A stretch of 62,622 nucleotides of DNA from an uncultured Parabacteroides sp. (GCA_944325335.1 CALUZR010000014.1:1-62622), one strand, 5' to 3'; shown: positions 44,198 through 53,946, counted from the stretch's first letter. Program-made: numbers and translations. The notes: generated by a model from the sequence alone, not told the origin.

Positions 44198-47100
44198 TTA
44201 GAAATTCATACGCACACCAATTGTATAAGTACGAGCCAACGGATAAGCACCCATATCAATACCATCGTTCACATCGACACTGCCTGACGAAGAATCTACG
44301 AACGAGATACCGGCTGGATCCATACCTTTGTAACTTGTAATTGTGAACAAGTTCTGGCAACTGAATGTAAACCGCAAGTCAGCAAACTTAGCCACTTTCT
44401 TTGGGAGATTGTACGACAAGCTGATGTTATCCAAACGGAAATAACTTGCTGATTCCAAATACTTTGTAGACACCGGTTGATAGTTATTACCAGTCTGTGT
44501 AATTGGAACATAAATACCATCTTGTCCCTTCACCGAGAAGTTTTCATCCAAACCTTCTTGCAAGGTGATCACCTTAAAGTCTCCGGTCATTGTGGTTGCC
44601 GTATAACGTACCAAGTTCAAACGGTCGGCACCAAACGAACCGGTAAAGAATACGTTCAAATCCCAGTTTTTCCATGATAAGCTATTGTTCCAACCTAACG
44701 TAAAGTCCGGATTTGCTTTACCAATGAAATCACGGTCATTACCATCAATCACGTTGTCACCATTCTTATCCCAATAGACATCATTTCCTTTTTCGTCCAA
44801 GCCTTGCCATACATAGCCATAGAATGCACCGATAGGTTGTCCAACAACAACACGCGTCATACCATCCTCCGGTCCAAGACCAGCAGCAATCTTAGCACCT
44901 TGCACATATTTTAATCCACTTAGATCTTTTACTTCATTCTTTAACCACGTTCCTGTAAAGGTCGAGTTCCAAGTGAAGTCACGGCTATTAACCACCAATG
45001 CATCAATAGAGAAGTCGATACCTCGGTTACTTACCTCAGCCGCATTTACCCAGTAAGAACCACCACCATCATAATTCAAGATAGAACGCTGGAGCAAACC
45101 ATCTTTCGTACGTTTATCAAAGTAGTCGAATGCGACGTTCAAGCGACGGTTCAAAATGCTAAAGTCCAAACCGATATCTAATTGATGCGTAGTCTCCCAT
45201 GTCAGATCCGGTGTAGCGATTGTTTGTCCAATCCAATATCCTGTATAAGGAGAATTGCCTCCGAATGAATACAATTCATCATCCATCAAACCTAATGTTT
45301 CATACGGACTGATACCTTCGCTACCAATCAAACCGTAGCTGGCACGAATCTTTAAGTCTTGGAATATGTGTTGGTCTTGCATAAAGGGTTCATTACCCAA
45401 CGACCAAGCAGCGGCAATAGAAGGGAAGAATCCCCATTTCTCGTTAAAGAACTTCGAAGAACCATCGGCACGGAACGTACCAGTCAACATATAACGGTCA
45501 GCATAGTTATACATCACACGGGCTACGCCGGAAACCAACGACCATTTCGAATAAGAGTTTCCTACCGAACGTGTAGAAGCCATATTTGCATTCCACCAGC
45601 CTACGCTTTCCGTCAACAAGCCTGTACCACCGATGTTCATGTTACGGGATTCAGACTGGGCAGCTTCGTAAACGGCCGTAACAGTTAATGCATGGTCGTT
45701 CCATTTGCCCATATAGGTCAAGTTGTTTGTCGTCTGAAGCATCATGCGGTAAGCATCGCTATTTCCCATGCTATTATCAGCATGTGTGACAGTCTTCGTC
45801 GAGAATGAATAATTCTTGGCATCGTAATAGTCCACACCATTGCTGGTCGTAAATGTCAAACCTGGAAGAATATTGAACCTCAAATCCACATGGGCATTTA
45901 CAATGTCGCTCATGGTTTCACTCGCTTGTTCCCGTAACATACCTACTGGATTGTAGGTCAATACGGCACTGTAAGCATCCCTTGCATACGTCCCATCTTC
46001 ATTAAAGATAGGTGTTACCGGTGCATAGTTTACAGCTACATTCACAATGTTTTCCTTTGCTGCCGTAAAATTACCGCCCCGTTGGATATTATGGGAAGCA
46101 TTTACGTCGGCTGTCAAGTGCAACCAATCTGTCAATTGGGAAGTAATGTTAGCACGTCCTTGGAAACGTTGGTTCTTTGTTTCAATAACCACACCGTCTT
46201 GTCCCATGTAGTTTCCCGAGAACAAATACTGTGTTTTATCATTACCACCAGAGAATGTTAATTTATAATCTTGCGTAACACCCGTCTGGTAGATTTCGTC
46301 CTGCCAGTCCGTTCCTGCCGTACCGTTTTGGAAAGCAGTCAACTGTTCTTGGGAGAATGTATTCGGAATATACGTATTATATAAGGTAGCGAAATCATAC
46401 GCATTCAATACGTCATACCGTTTAGCTACCGTACCGATACCGATTTGCGCATCAAATGTAATCTCGCGTGTATTGGCTTTACCCGTTTTGGTCGTAATCA
46501 ATACGACACCGTTCGCACCACGAGAACCGTAGATAGCCGTCGAAGAAGCATCTTTCAAGATTTGCATGGATTGGATATCTTCGGGGTTCAATCCGGTTAA
46601 TCCACTTTCACGCACAATACCATCAATTACATACAACGGATCGTTGCTACGGTTGATAGAACCTGAACCACGTACACGAATCTTTACCGTACCGCCAGGT
46701 GCACCGCTATTCTGCACTTGCACACCAGCTACACGTCCTTGTAAAGCATCTGATACTTGCTTAATAGGTTGGTCTTTAAAAGATTTATTACTCAACACAG
46801 ATACCGATCCAGCCAAGTCTGCTTTGCGAACCGTACCATAACCTACGACTACCAATTCGTCCAAGTTCTGGGAATCTTCTTCCAACGTGATGTTGATCGT
46901 CCGTTGTCCGTTCACCGCAATGCTTTGCGAAGCGTATCCAATGTAAGAGAATTGCAGGGTCGCATTCGAAGGAACAGAAAGGGTAAACCGGCCGTCCATA
47001 TCGGTCATCGTTCCGTTCGTCGTCCCAACTTCCACCACATTGACACCCATCAACGGTTCTCCATGGGAGTCAACTACTGTACCGCTAATTTCTACCGCCT

Positions 47101-47254
47101 GCTGTTGCGCCATTGCGATTACACCAGGCACTTCATCAGCCGCAAACGCGGCGTTCGTCAAGCCTATTCCCGCCATCAGCGGAACTGCACGCAGAATCTG
47201 CTTGAGCCAAGGATATTTGTGGCAATATCCTACAGGTAATGCATTTTTTCTCAT
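44198..47254 (-). CDS. susC: SusC/RagA-family TonB-dependent transporter
   Basis: This 1018-aa outer-membrane receptor has a long signal peptide (start at MRKNALPVGYCHKYPWLKQI), a carboxypeptidase-D-like regulatory domain (VEISGTVVDSHGEPLMGVNV), a TonB box-type segment (LDELVVVGYGTVRKADLAGS), a plug domain (VRGSGSINRSNDPLYVIDGI) and a 22-strand-type barrel ending in TIGVRMNF. It imports oligosaccharides or other large nutrients with SusD. No sigma/anti-sigma or hybrid sensor gene is adjacent. A promoter at 47398 overlaps a G8 tract at the -33 position. Confidence 0.95.
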   Translation of the reverse strand: MRKNALPVGYCHKYPWLKQILRAVPLMAGIGLTNAAFAADEVPGVIAMAQQQAVEISGTVVDSHGEPLMGVNVVEVGTTNGTMTDMDGRFTLSVPSNATLQFSYIGYASQSIAVNGQRTINITLEEDSQNLDELVVVGYGTVRKADLAGSVSVLSNKSFKDQPIKQVSDALQGRVAGVQVQNSGAPGGTVKIRVRGSGSINRSNDPLYVIDGIVRESGLTGLNPEDIQSMQILKDASSTAIYGSRGANGVVLITTKTGKANTREITFDAQIGIGTVAKRYDVLNAYDFATLYNTYIPNTFSQEQLTAFQNGTAGTDWQDEIYQTGVTQDYKLTFSGGNDKTQYLFSGNYMGQDGVVIETKNQRFQGRANITSQLTDWLHLTADVNASHNIQRGGNFTAAKENIVNVAVNYAPVTPIFNEDGTYARDAYSAVLTYNPVGMLREQASETMSDIVNAHVDLRFNILPGLTFTTSNGVDYYDAKNYSFSTKTVTHADNSMGNSDAYRMMLQTTNNLTYMGKWNDHALTVTAVYEAAQSESRNMNIGGTGLLTESVGWWNANMASTRSVGNSYSKWSLVSGVARVMYNYADRYMLTGTFRADGSSKFFNEKWGFFPSIAAAWSLGNEPFMQDQHIFQDLKIRASYGLIGSEGISPYETLGLMDDELYSFGGNSPYTGYWIGQTIATPDLTWETTHQLDIGLDFSILNRRLNVAFDYFDKRTKDGLLQRSILNYDGGGSYWVNAAEVSNRGIDFSIDALVVNSRDFTWNSTFTGTWLKNEVKDLSGLKYVQGAKIAAGLGPEDGMTRVVVGQPIGAFYGYVWQGLDEKGNDVYWDKNGDNVIDGNDRDFIGKANPDFTLGWNNSLSWKNWDLNVFFTGSFGADRLNLVRYTATTMTGDFKVITLQEGLDENFSVKGQDGIYVPITQTGNNYQPVSTKYLESASYFRLDNISLSYNLPKKVAKFADLRFTFSCQNLFTITSYKGMDPAGISFVDSSSGSVDVNDGIDMGAYPLARTYTIGVRMNF

Positions 47255-47397
47255 ACCGCTATACAATTAAAATGTTTGCAATGAAGACTTCTTCGGTTAA
47301 CCAAAGTTTCTTCTTTTTGTTTAATCAATTATCATCTTAAAATGGTTCGAGCCTTTCGCTTTCCCCATTATGTTCTTCAATCAATCATTTGACACCG

Positions 47398-47405
47398 CAA
47401 ATATA
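47398..47405 (-). promoter_or_regulatory. Promoter -7 box of susCD
   Basis: The minus strand reads TATATTTG, a perfect TAnnTTTG. It implies a leader of about 135 nt. The -33 site falls on the G8/C8 tract. Confidence 0.6.
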
Positions 47406-47425
47406 GCACTTATAATTTAATAATA

Positions 47426-47433
47426 GGGGGGGG
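47426..47433. promoter_or_regulatory. G8 homopolymer tract at the -33 position of the susC promoter
   Basis: Eight consecutive G (plus strand) lie 20 bp upstream of the susC -7 box, where the -33 element is expected. Length change here would alter promoter spacing. The rest of 47434-47700 is AT-rich and shows no gene. Confidence 0.7.
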
Positions 47434-47724
47434 TATTTCTGTGTTTTACAACACAAAAATAGCAATAATAAATATTTTCATTAATTGGTTTTCAAATCAA
47501 CTTTCTATACACTTAATCCGATTTCTCTTTTCTGAACGGCTTGTTAGTATCAATTTATCAAAAATAAACGTGGGAAATAATACAAAATGAAAGCAGCAAA
47601 AATCGTGCTAAACTTTCTTTACCGGTTTAAGCTATAGAAACACCTATCTGTTAAATGATGTTATTATCCTTTATGCGGAGCGAAGTCGATGCATTTCTGA
47701 TCTCATTTGTTGAAATACCCGATA

Positions 47725-47806
47725 CGCCGTATTGACGTTCCCAATACGGCGTATTGACACGCTCTTTCCGCCGTATTGACGCGCTCGATACGGCGTATTG
47801 ACATTC
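47725..47806. repeat. Palindrome array, 22-bp period (AATACGGCGTATTGAC)
   Basis: CGTATTGAC recurs at 47728, 47750, 47772 and 47794. The core AATACGSCGTATT is a dyad around one base. Spacers read GTTCCC, ACGCTC and GCGCTC. Confidence 0.9.
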
Positions 47807-47872
47807 CCCTCCCGTGCGGAGGATAGCAATCATCCTCAAATGAGTGGAAAAGAAGAGATGGATTCCTTGACT

Positions 47873-48580
47873 TTAGACCCAATGCAACCACTGGCAAACT
47901 AAGCGGATGCAGGGGACAAGGATAGCGGTCATGATACCCATCAATCCGATGGCCAATCCACTGATGGCACCCTCGACGGCTCCAAGTTGGATAGCCGCGG
48001 CCGTCCCGACGCCGTGCGAAGAAGCCCCAAGTGCCAAACCTTTGGCAATCCGGCTTTCGATACCCAACACCTTCATCACCGCAGGCCCGACAATACTCCC
48101 GAAAATACCGACCGCGACCACAATGACGGCCGTCAGCGAGGGAATGCCTCCGTTCTTTTCGGAAATGCCCATGGCGATGGGCGTCGTCACGGATTTGGGC
48201 TGGAGCGTAGCAATCAGCGAAGGGTTGGCTCCCATCAGTTTGCCGATGATAATCACGCTTGTAATTCCCACAATCGCCCCCACGAAGACCGAGGTGAGAA
48301 TCGACACCACGTTTCCTTTCAAGTATTGCATTTGCGCATACAGCACATAACCCAATGCCACCACCGAGGGGCCGAGCATGAAATGAATCAAGTGGCTTCC
48401 TTGCTGGAACGATTCATACGGGACCTCCAACAATTCCAGCAGGGCGATAATGACGAAGATGGAGGTGAGCAACGGATGCAAGAGGCTCAGGTGCGTTTTC
48501 TTATAGAGGCAAGTGGCGGCGATGTAGGTCCCGACCACCAGCACGAGGTCGAATAATTCAGATTGAATGAGCTGATTCAT
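47873..48580 (-). CDS. lrgB: LrgB/CidB-family membrane protein
   Basis: This 235-aa integral membrane protein matches LrgB (LLHPLLTSIFVIIALLELLE, LQPKSVTTPIAMGISEKNGG, GASSHGVGTAAAIQLGAVEG). LrgB works with LrgA in murein hydrolase control and pyruvate or glycolate-type transport. I start it at MNQLIQSELF (48580); a TTG reading 21 bp upstream is less likely. It overlaps the 3' end of lrgA by 23 bp. Confidence 0.92.
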   Translation of the reverse strand: MNQLIQSELFDLVLVVGTYIAATCLYKKTHLSLLHPLLTSIFVIIALLELLEVPYESFQQGSHLIHFMLGPSVVALGYVLYAQMQYLKGNVVSILTSVFVGAIVGITSVIIIGKLMGANPSLIATLQPKSVTTPIAMGISEKNGGIPSLTAVIVVAVGIFGSIVGPAVMKVLGIESRIAKGLALGASSHGVGTAAAIQLGAVEGAISGLAIGLMGIMTAILVPCIRLVCQWLHWV

Positions 48581-48923
48581 GGAGTTTCCGATGTTTTTCA
48601 AACTTTTGTTGCGTTAAAGCGACGACGGCAATCACCAAGATGGTGCTGACTACACACACCGTCAGTATAACCGCCCAATAATGGGAAATGACGCCGAGCG
48701 AAGTCATCAACCCCACGCCCGCCGGGAGGAAAAACAATCCCATGTTGTTCGTTAATAACAAAGACAACTTGTCGACTTGCTCCGGCTTGACCACCTTAAA
48801 CGCCAACGACACGAAGAGGAGCACCATCCCGATGACGCTTCCCGGAATAAATCCGTGGATACAACTACTTATCAATTCCCCTACGAAATAGAAGAATAAG
48901 ATGTAGAAAACTTGCCCTAACAT
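48558..48923 (-). CDS. lrgA: LrgA/CidA-family membrane protein
   Basis: This 121-aa protein has four hydrophobic segments and the LrgA pattern (YFVGELISSCIHGFIPGSVI, NNMGLFFLPAGVGLM). I start it at MLGQVFYILF (48923) because the longer frame would begin inside the promoter box at 48975. It is a holin-like partner of LrgB. Confidence 0.9.
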   Translation of the reverse strand: MLGQVFYILFFYFVGELISSCIHGFIPGSVIGMVLLFVSLAFKVVKPEQVDKLSLLLTNNMGLFFLPAGVGLMTSLGVISHYWAVILTVCVVSTILVIAVVALTQQKFEKHRKLHESAHSI

Positions 48924-48974
48924 ACCTTTTTCTGCCTTTTTATAGGTAAAATATTCCTTTTTATAAATCGGCCG

Positions 48975-48982
48975 CAAAGGTA
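48975..48982 (-). promoter_or_regulatory. Promoter -7 box of lrgAB
   Basis: The minus strand reads TACCTTTG. Its position rules out the longer lrgA start at 48977. Confidence 0.6.
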
Positions 48983-49043
48983 CGACTTGCTCCGAAAGTA
49001 TGTTCTACAACATAATATAATTAACGTGCATTTAACACTCGGT

Positions 49044-50390
49044 TCAGGTCATGGCCGAAAGGATCAGCATATAAATCAACATACCGATGATGTCGTTCGA
49101 GATGGTAATGAAAGGTCCCGTAGCCAACGCCGGGTCGATTTTCATCTTGTCGAGCAGCAAAGGCACAATCGTACCGAAGATACTGGCAAACATCACCACG
49201 GCAAAAAGGCTGAGCGAAACGGCGGTCGTAATCACCCGGTCGCCCAACATAAAAAAATTATACACAAACACCACCAAGCTGATGATGCTGGCATTGATAA
49301 TCGACACGATACTCTCCTTCATGATCTGGGTGAAGATGTTCCCCTCTTTCAAGGTATTATTCGCCAAACCTTGCACCACGATAGCCGAGGATTGGATACC
49401 TACGTTTCCGCCCGTACCGCCAATCAAGGGAATGAAAAGCGCCATCTTGGGGTTCGTAGCGATACCGTTCTCGAAACCACCGAGGATGACGGAGTTGCTC
49501 AACCCGCCAATCATGCCAATCAAAAGCCAGGGAAGGCGGGCTGCGGTCTGCGTGAACACATTATCCGAGGTCTCGACATCCTGCGAGATACCGGAAGCCA
49601 ATTGGTAATCGCGCTCGTGCTGTTCGCGGACTTCATCCATGACGTCGTCTACGCTGATGCGCCCCACCAGGCGGCCGATGCTATCAATGACGGGCAACGC
49701 CACGAGGTCGTACTTCTCGATCGTCTCGGCCACCTCCTCGATGCTATCGCTATCATGTACGGCGATCGGGTCTTTCTTCATCACGTGCTTGATTTTCGAG
49801 ACGGAGGGATTCGTAATCAGCTTCTTGAGCGGCAGGACTCCCCGGAGGCGGTCGTCGTCGTCCACCACATAGACGTAATAGATCTCATCCATATCCTCCG
49901 CCTGCTTGCGCATTTCGTCGATACATTTGGGCATACTCCAATTCTCGTTCACCACGATCATTTCGGTACCCATCAAACCGCCGGCGGTGTCTTCGTCGTA
50001 CTTCAACAGGTCGACGATATCGCCCGCTTGCTCCACGTCTTCGATATGCGAGAGGATTTCCTCCTGCGTGTCTTCGTCCAATTCGCGCATGAGGTCGACG
50101 GCATCATCGGTATCCATGTTATCGACGAAGCGCTTGGCAATAAGTTCGTTCGGAAGTTCCTTGAGGAGCTTGTGGCGGTCCTCTTCGTCGAGTTCCATCA
50201 AGACGTCCGCCGCCTTCTCGCCATCCATCAGGAGGTAAAGGTAAATCGCCTCCTGGAGGCTTAAGTCTTTATACAGCTCCGCGATATCGGCCGGATACAA
50301 TTCCTCCAATAGCTTCTTTGCCTGCACGTCATCTTTCGCTTCGATGATATGCCGCAGATTCTCAATGTATTCTTTCGTCAGTTCAATCAT
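49044..50390 (-). CDS. mgtE: Magnesium transporter MgtE
   Basis: This 448-aa protein has the MgtE N domain of acidic helical repeats (LYPADIAELYKDLSLQEAIY), two CBS domains (near 140-255; SVSKIKHVMKKDPIAVHDSD, GRLVGRISVDDVMDEV), and a five-segment membrane domain with GGTGGNVGIQSSAIVVQGLA and the Asp-containing pore near the C-terminus (KIDPALATGPFITISNDIIG). It is a Mg2+ channel gated by cytosolic Mg2+. It lies downstream of rsmA. Confidence 0.96.
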   Translation of the reverse strand: MIELTKEYIENLRHIIEAKDDVQAKKLLEELYPADIAELYKDLSLQEAIYLYLLMDGEKAADVLMELDEEDRHKLLKELPNELIAKRFVDNMDTDDAVDLMRELDEDTQEEILSHIEDVEQAGDIVDLLKYDEDTAGGLMGTEMIVVNENWSMPKCIDEMRKQAEDMDEIYYVYVVDDDDRLRGVLPLKKLITNPSVSKIKHVMKKDPIAVHDSDSIEEVAETIEKYDLVALPVIDSIGRLVGRISVDDVMDEVREQHERDYQLASGISQDVETSDNVFTQTAARLPWLLIGMIGGLSNSVILGGFENGIATNPKMALFIPLIGGTGGNVGIQSSAIVVQGLANNTLKEGNIFTQIMKESIVSIINASIISLVVFVYNFFMLGDRVITTAVSLSLFAVVMFASIFGTIVPLLLDKMKIDPALATGPFITISNDIIGMLIYMLILSAMT

Positions 50391-50410
50391 CGTTGTAATG
50401 GAAGAGAATC

Positions 50411-50463
50411 TTCGTTATAAATGGTTTCAATTCTCGTTATAATCGTTTTCGAATATAACTGTG
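50411..50463. repeat. Palindromic repeat units overlapping rsmA 3' end (CGTTATAATCG family)
   Basis: CGTTATAA units at 50413 and 50435 are 22 bp apart, followed by CGAATATAACTGTG. They belong to the same family as 2509, 18899 and 62250. The rsmA stop codon lies within them. Confidence 0.75.
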
Positions 50464-51251
50464 TTTGTTTTCAAATACGCCTCGACCCGTTGCGTCAACC
50501 CAATGAACTCCTCCACCGAGAGTTGCTCCGGCCGTTTATTATAAATAGGTAGGTCGTAATCGGGATACGCCTTGCCCAAGATCGGCTTAATGGAATTGCG
50601 CAACGTCTTGCGACGTTGGTTGAACGTGGTCTTGACCACTTGTTTGAAAAGCGCCTCATCGCACGGAAGGCTTGTACGGTTGTTACGCGTCATCCGGATG
50701 ACGGCGCTCTTCACCTTAGGAGGCGGATCGAACACATGCTCGTGTACCGTGAAGAGGTATTCAATGTCATACCACGCTTGAAGCAAGACACTGATAATGC
50801 CATACGTCTTCCCGCCGGGCGAAGCCGCCAAGCGTTCGGCCACTTCCTTCTGGATCATGCCCGAACAGCAGGGTACATGGTCCTTATAGTCCAATACTTT
50901 AAAGAATATCTGGCTGGAGATGTTGTACGGGTAATTGCCAATGACGCAGAAACGCTCCTTACCTTTGAAGAGCGACATCAAGTCCAACTTCAGGAAATCG
51001 GCCGGAATGATCCGCCCTTTCAAGTCGGGGAAGTTTTTTTCCAAGTAGGCGACCGACTCGGCGTCCAGCTCGACCACCTTCACGTCGTGCCCCGCTTCGA
51101 GGAGGAATTGGGTGAGGACGCCCATGCCCGGCCCTACTTCCAGCACCGGAATATCTTTGTAGGCCGCGAGCGTGTCCGCAATCCGTTGAGCTATTTGCAA
51201 ATCCTTCAGGAAATGCTGCCCTAATGCTTTTTTTGGTTTAACGAATCTCAT
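50427..51251 (-). CDS. rsmA: 16S rRNA dimethyladenosine transferase RsmA (KsgA)
   Basis: This 274-aa methyltransferase has PKKALGQHFLKD, the SAM motif LEVGPGMGVLT and the catalytic NYPYN motif (IGNYPYNISS). It dimethylates two adenines near the 3' end of 16S rRNA. The last 12 or so residues (NTVIFENDYNEN) are encoded by the dispersed CGATTATAAC repeat, so the C-terminal tail appears to be repeat-derived. It is upstream of mgtE by 36 bp. Confidence 0.95.
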   Translation of the reverse strand: MRFVKPKKALGQHFLKDLQIAQRIADTLAAYKDIPVLEVGPGMGVLTQFLLEAGHDVKVVELDAESVAYLEKNFPDLKGRIIPADFLKLDLMSLFKGKERFCVIGNYPYNISSQIFFKVLDYKDHVPCCSGMIQKEVAERLAASPGGKTYGIISVLLQAWYDIEYLFTVHEHVFDPPPKVKSAVIRMTRNNRTSLPCDEALFKQVVKTTFNQRRKTLRNSIKPILGKAYPDYDLPIYNKRPEQLSVEEFIGLTQRVEAYLKTNTVIFENDYNEN

Positions 51252-51292
51252 TCACTTTTAGGTGTAATGGGTTTATATTAAAATAATATGCT

Positions 51293-51300
51293 TATCTTTG
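51293..51300 (+). promoter_or_regulatory. Promoter -7 box of flippase-like gene
   Basis: TATCTTTG, 43 bp upstream of the ATG at 51343, divergent from rsmA. Confidence 0.55.
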
Positions 51301-51342
51301 CCCGTCACAAAAGTACAACAATTTAACGAATATTGCTATTCA

Positions 51343-52338
51343 ATGGATTTAAAAAGCGTTTTGCGCACAGGCATAAAAATAGTTTTACCGCTGGCATTGG
51401 GTTGCCTTTTGCTGTGGTTTTTGTATCGGAATATGGATATTGCCGAGATTTGGCAAGTCATTAAAAGTGGTGTAGATTATCGCGTTATACTCTTCTCGCT
51501 GGTCTTCGGGCTGGGGGCGAACGTGATGCGCGGGTTGCGATGGGGATTGCTCATCGGTTCGCTGGGGGAAAAGTTCCGGATGAGCAACGCGGTGTATGCC
51601 GTGTTGGGGAATTATGCCGTGAACCTGGTGCTTCCCCGCGTGGGCGAAGTGTGGCGGTGCGGGATGGTCACGAAATACGACGGGATTTCCTTCTCGAAAC
51701 TCTTGGGGACGCTGCTCGTCGACCGCGTGAGCGATACGGTCATGGTCGGGCTCATCACCCTTTCCATCGTGGTTTTCAATCTTGATTTCTTCCTCGACTT
51801 CTTCCATAAGAACCCCGAATTGATAGCCGGCTTCCGCTCGATGTTCAATTCGATATGGATTTACGCCTTTTTGGTCATTTTTATCTTCGGAATTTGGTTT
51901 GTATTTAAATATATGAGTAACTTTACGCTGGTGCAAAAAGCGAAAGGGATGCTGTTGAACGTCTGGACGGGCATCAAGAGCATCGGGGTGATGCAAAAGA
52001 AAGGATTGTTCCTTGTCCAAACCCTGTTGATTTGGTTGGGGTATTTCCTTTATTTCTACATTACCTTCTTCGCCTTCGGGTTCACGGAAGATTTGGGCGT
52101 ATCGGTCGGACTGATCGCCTTTACGATGAGCAGCATCGGCGTGGCGGTGCCCGTGCAAGGCGGCATCGGGCCGTGGCACTTCATGGTGATATCCACGTTG
52201 GTCTGCTTTGGCGTGAACGAGAACGATGCGGCGGCTTTCGCCTTGGTCGTGCATACCATCCAGACGGCATGGACTGCCCTCTGCGGCCTGTTTGGCGTAG
52301 CGGCCTTGCCCATAATAAATAGAGGAAAAGGGAAATGA
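51343..52338 (+). CDS. Flippase-like membrane protein (UPF0104/LPG synthase TM family)
   Basis: This 331-aa protein has eight or so membrane segments and the family motifs LFSLVFGLGANVMRGLRWGL, PRVGEVWRCGMVTKYDGISF, LLGTLLVDRVSDTV and VQGGIGPWHFMVI. It matches the lysylphosphatidylglycerol synthase membrane region and UPF0104 proteins. The cytosolic aminoacyl-transfer domain of true MprF is absent, so it is probably a lipid flippase or a glycan-lipid related protein. The start at MDLKSVLRTG (51343) lies after the predicted transcription start. Confidence 0.85.
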   Translation: MDLKSVLRTGIKIVLPLALGCLLLWFLYRNMDIAEIWQVIKSGVDYRVILFSLVFGLGANVMRGLRWGLLIGSLGEKFRMSNAVYAVLGNYAVNLVLPRVGEVWRCGMVTKYDGISFSKLLGTLLVDRVSDTVMVGLITLSIVVFNLDFFLDFFHKNPELIAGFRSMFNSIWIYAFLVIFIFGIWFVFKYMSNFTLVQKAKGMLLNVWTGIKSIGVMQKKGLFLVQTLLIWLGYFLYFYITFFAFGFTEDLGVSVGLIAFTMSSIGVAVPVQGGIGPWHFMVISTLVCFGVNENDAAAFALVVHTIQTAWTALCGLFGVAALPIINRGKGK

Positions 52339-52350
52339 AACCGGACATAA

Positions 52351-52440
52351 AGCACACAGATGACACTGATTAAACAGATGACCACTGATTCTTAATTTCT
52401 GATCTGTGTAAATCTGTCCAATCTGTGTCATCTGTGTGCT
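52351..52440. repeat. Long inverted repeat (CACACAGATGACAC arms)
   Basis: AGCACACAGATGACAC (52351-52366) is the exact reverse complement of 52425-52440. The interior repeats the theme (AAACAGAT, GATCTGTGTAAATCTGTCC). It follows the flippase gene and could act as a terminator, but the word type CAGATGACACAGAT is a known widespread bacterial repeat style. Confidence 0.85.
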
Positions 52441-52488
52441 ATTCGTCGGTTCATTTCCGAGATATAAACAATATTAATGATAAAAGTT

Positions 52489-53946
52489 ATGTCAGAAGAA
52501 ATCAAAAAGCTTTCGCCGAAAGCTGTATGGGGTTATTTTTACGAGCTAACCCAGATTCCGCGTCCTACGGGACACATGGAGGGAATAACCCGTTTCATGC
52601 TCCGCTTTGGAAATGAGTTGGGATTGGAAACGCTTCAAGACGAAGCGGGCAATGTCCTGATCCGTAAGCCTGCCTCGCCAGGCATGGAACAACGGAAAAC
52701 CGTAACGCTCCAAGCCCACCTGGACATGGTCCCGCAGAAGAACGCCTCGGTCCCCCACAACTTCCTGACCGACCCGATCCAGGCTTACGTGGACGGCGAG
52801 TGGGTCAAGGCACGTCAAACTACCTTGGGAGCCGACGATGGCATGGGCGTCGCCCTGGCCATGGCGGTATTGGCCGATAAAACACTGAAACATGGCCCGC
52901 TGGAGGCGCTCTTTACGGTCAACGAAGAGGAGGGCATGGACGGTGCCGTCGGGTTGAAACCCGGTTTCCTGCAGGGCAAGACCTTGGTGAATTTGGATTC
53001 GGAAACGGAAGGCGTGCTCTGCGTAGGTTGCGCGGGCGGCATCGACATGAACATCTCGTTCCAATTCAAAGAAGATACCTACATCCCGGAGGGCGACGTG
53101 GCCGTGCGGCTCAACCTGACGGGATTGAAAGGCGGGCATTCCGGACTGGACATCAACCTGGGCCGCGCGAATGCCAACAAGCTCATGTTCCGTTTCCTGA
53201 AAGAGGCGGTGTGTGATTACGGCGCGCGCCTCTCGGCCGTCGAGGGCGGAAACCTCCGGAATGCCATCCCGCGCGAGGCCGTGGCGTTGGTGACGATTCC
53301 GGGCGACAACGTCGAGGCGCTCTGGGAATTGGTTTCGGATTACCAGGACATGTACCGCCAGGAATATGCCGGCGTGGAAGATAACATCAGCTTCACGGCG
53401 GAAATGGCGGAACTCCCCAAGACGTTGATTCCTGAAGAGATCCAAGACGATATGATCAATGCCATCGAAGGGTGCCAGAACGGGGCCATCACGATGTTGC
53501 ACGATTTCCCCGGCACGGTCGAATCCTCGTCGAACCTCGCCATCGTCAAGACTTCCGACGAACTCATCGAAATCAAACTCCTCATCCGCAGCTCGTCCGA
53601 AACGCGCAAAGACGCGCTCTGCTCCAGCCTGGAGAGCATCTTCGCCTTGGCGGGCGCCAAAGTGGAGGAGGCGAACGGCTACAACGGTTGGCAGCCCAAT
53701 ATCCATTCCCCGCTGCTCGGCGTGATGCAGCAAACCTACCTCGACCTGTTTGGCGTGGAACCGAAGGTAGAGGTGATGCACGCCGGACTGGAATGCGGCA
53801 TCTTCCAAGGCGCTTATCCCGAAATGGATATGGTCTCCATTGGTCCGGACCTGCAGCATCCGCACTCGCCCGACGAACGCGTACGCATCGCTTCCGTCGA
53901 GCGCATGTGGAAGTTCCTGACGGCTACGTTGGAGCGGATCAATTGA
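52489..53946 (+). CDS. pepD: Aminoacyl-histidine dipeptidase PepD
   Basis: This 485-aa M20-family metallopeptidase begins at MSEEIKKLSPKAVWGYF, as usual for PepD; an ATG 12 bp upstream is also possible. Counted from that upstream ATG, zinc and catalytic residues are His81/Asp83 (QAHLDMVPQ), Asp120 (LGADDGMG) and Glu150/151 (VNEEEGMDG), with a late His in PHSPDERV. It hydrolyses dipeptides such as carnosine-like Xaa-His in the cytosol. Confidence 0.94.
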   Translation: MSEEIKKLSPKAVWGYFYELTQIPRPTGHMEGITRFMLRFGNELGLETLQDEAGNVLIRKPASPGMEQRKTVTLQAHLDMVPQKNASVPHNFLTDPIQAYVDGEWVKARQTTLGADDGMGVALAMAVLADKTLKHGPLEALFTVNEEEGMDGAVGLKPGFLQGKTLVNLDSETEGVLCVGCAGGIDMNISFQFKEDTYIPEGDVAVRLNLTGLKGGHSGLDINLGRANANKLMFRFLKEAVCDYGARLSAVEGGNLRNAIPREAVALVTIPGDNVEALWELVSDYQDMYRQEYAGVEDNISFTAEMAELPKTLIPEEIQDDMINAIEGCQNGAITMLHDFPGTVESSSNLAIVKTSDELIEIKLLIRSSSETRKDALCSSLESIFALAGAKVEEANGYNGWQPNIHSPLLGVMQQTYLDLFGVEPKVEVMHAGLECGIFQGAYPEMDMVSIGPDLQHPHSPDERVRIASVERMWKFLTATLERIN

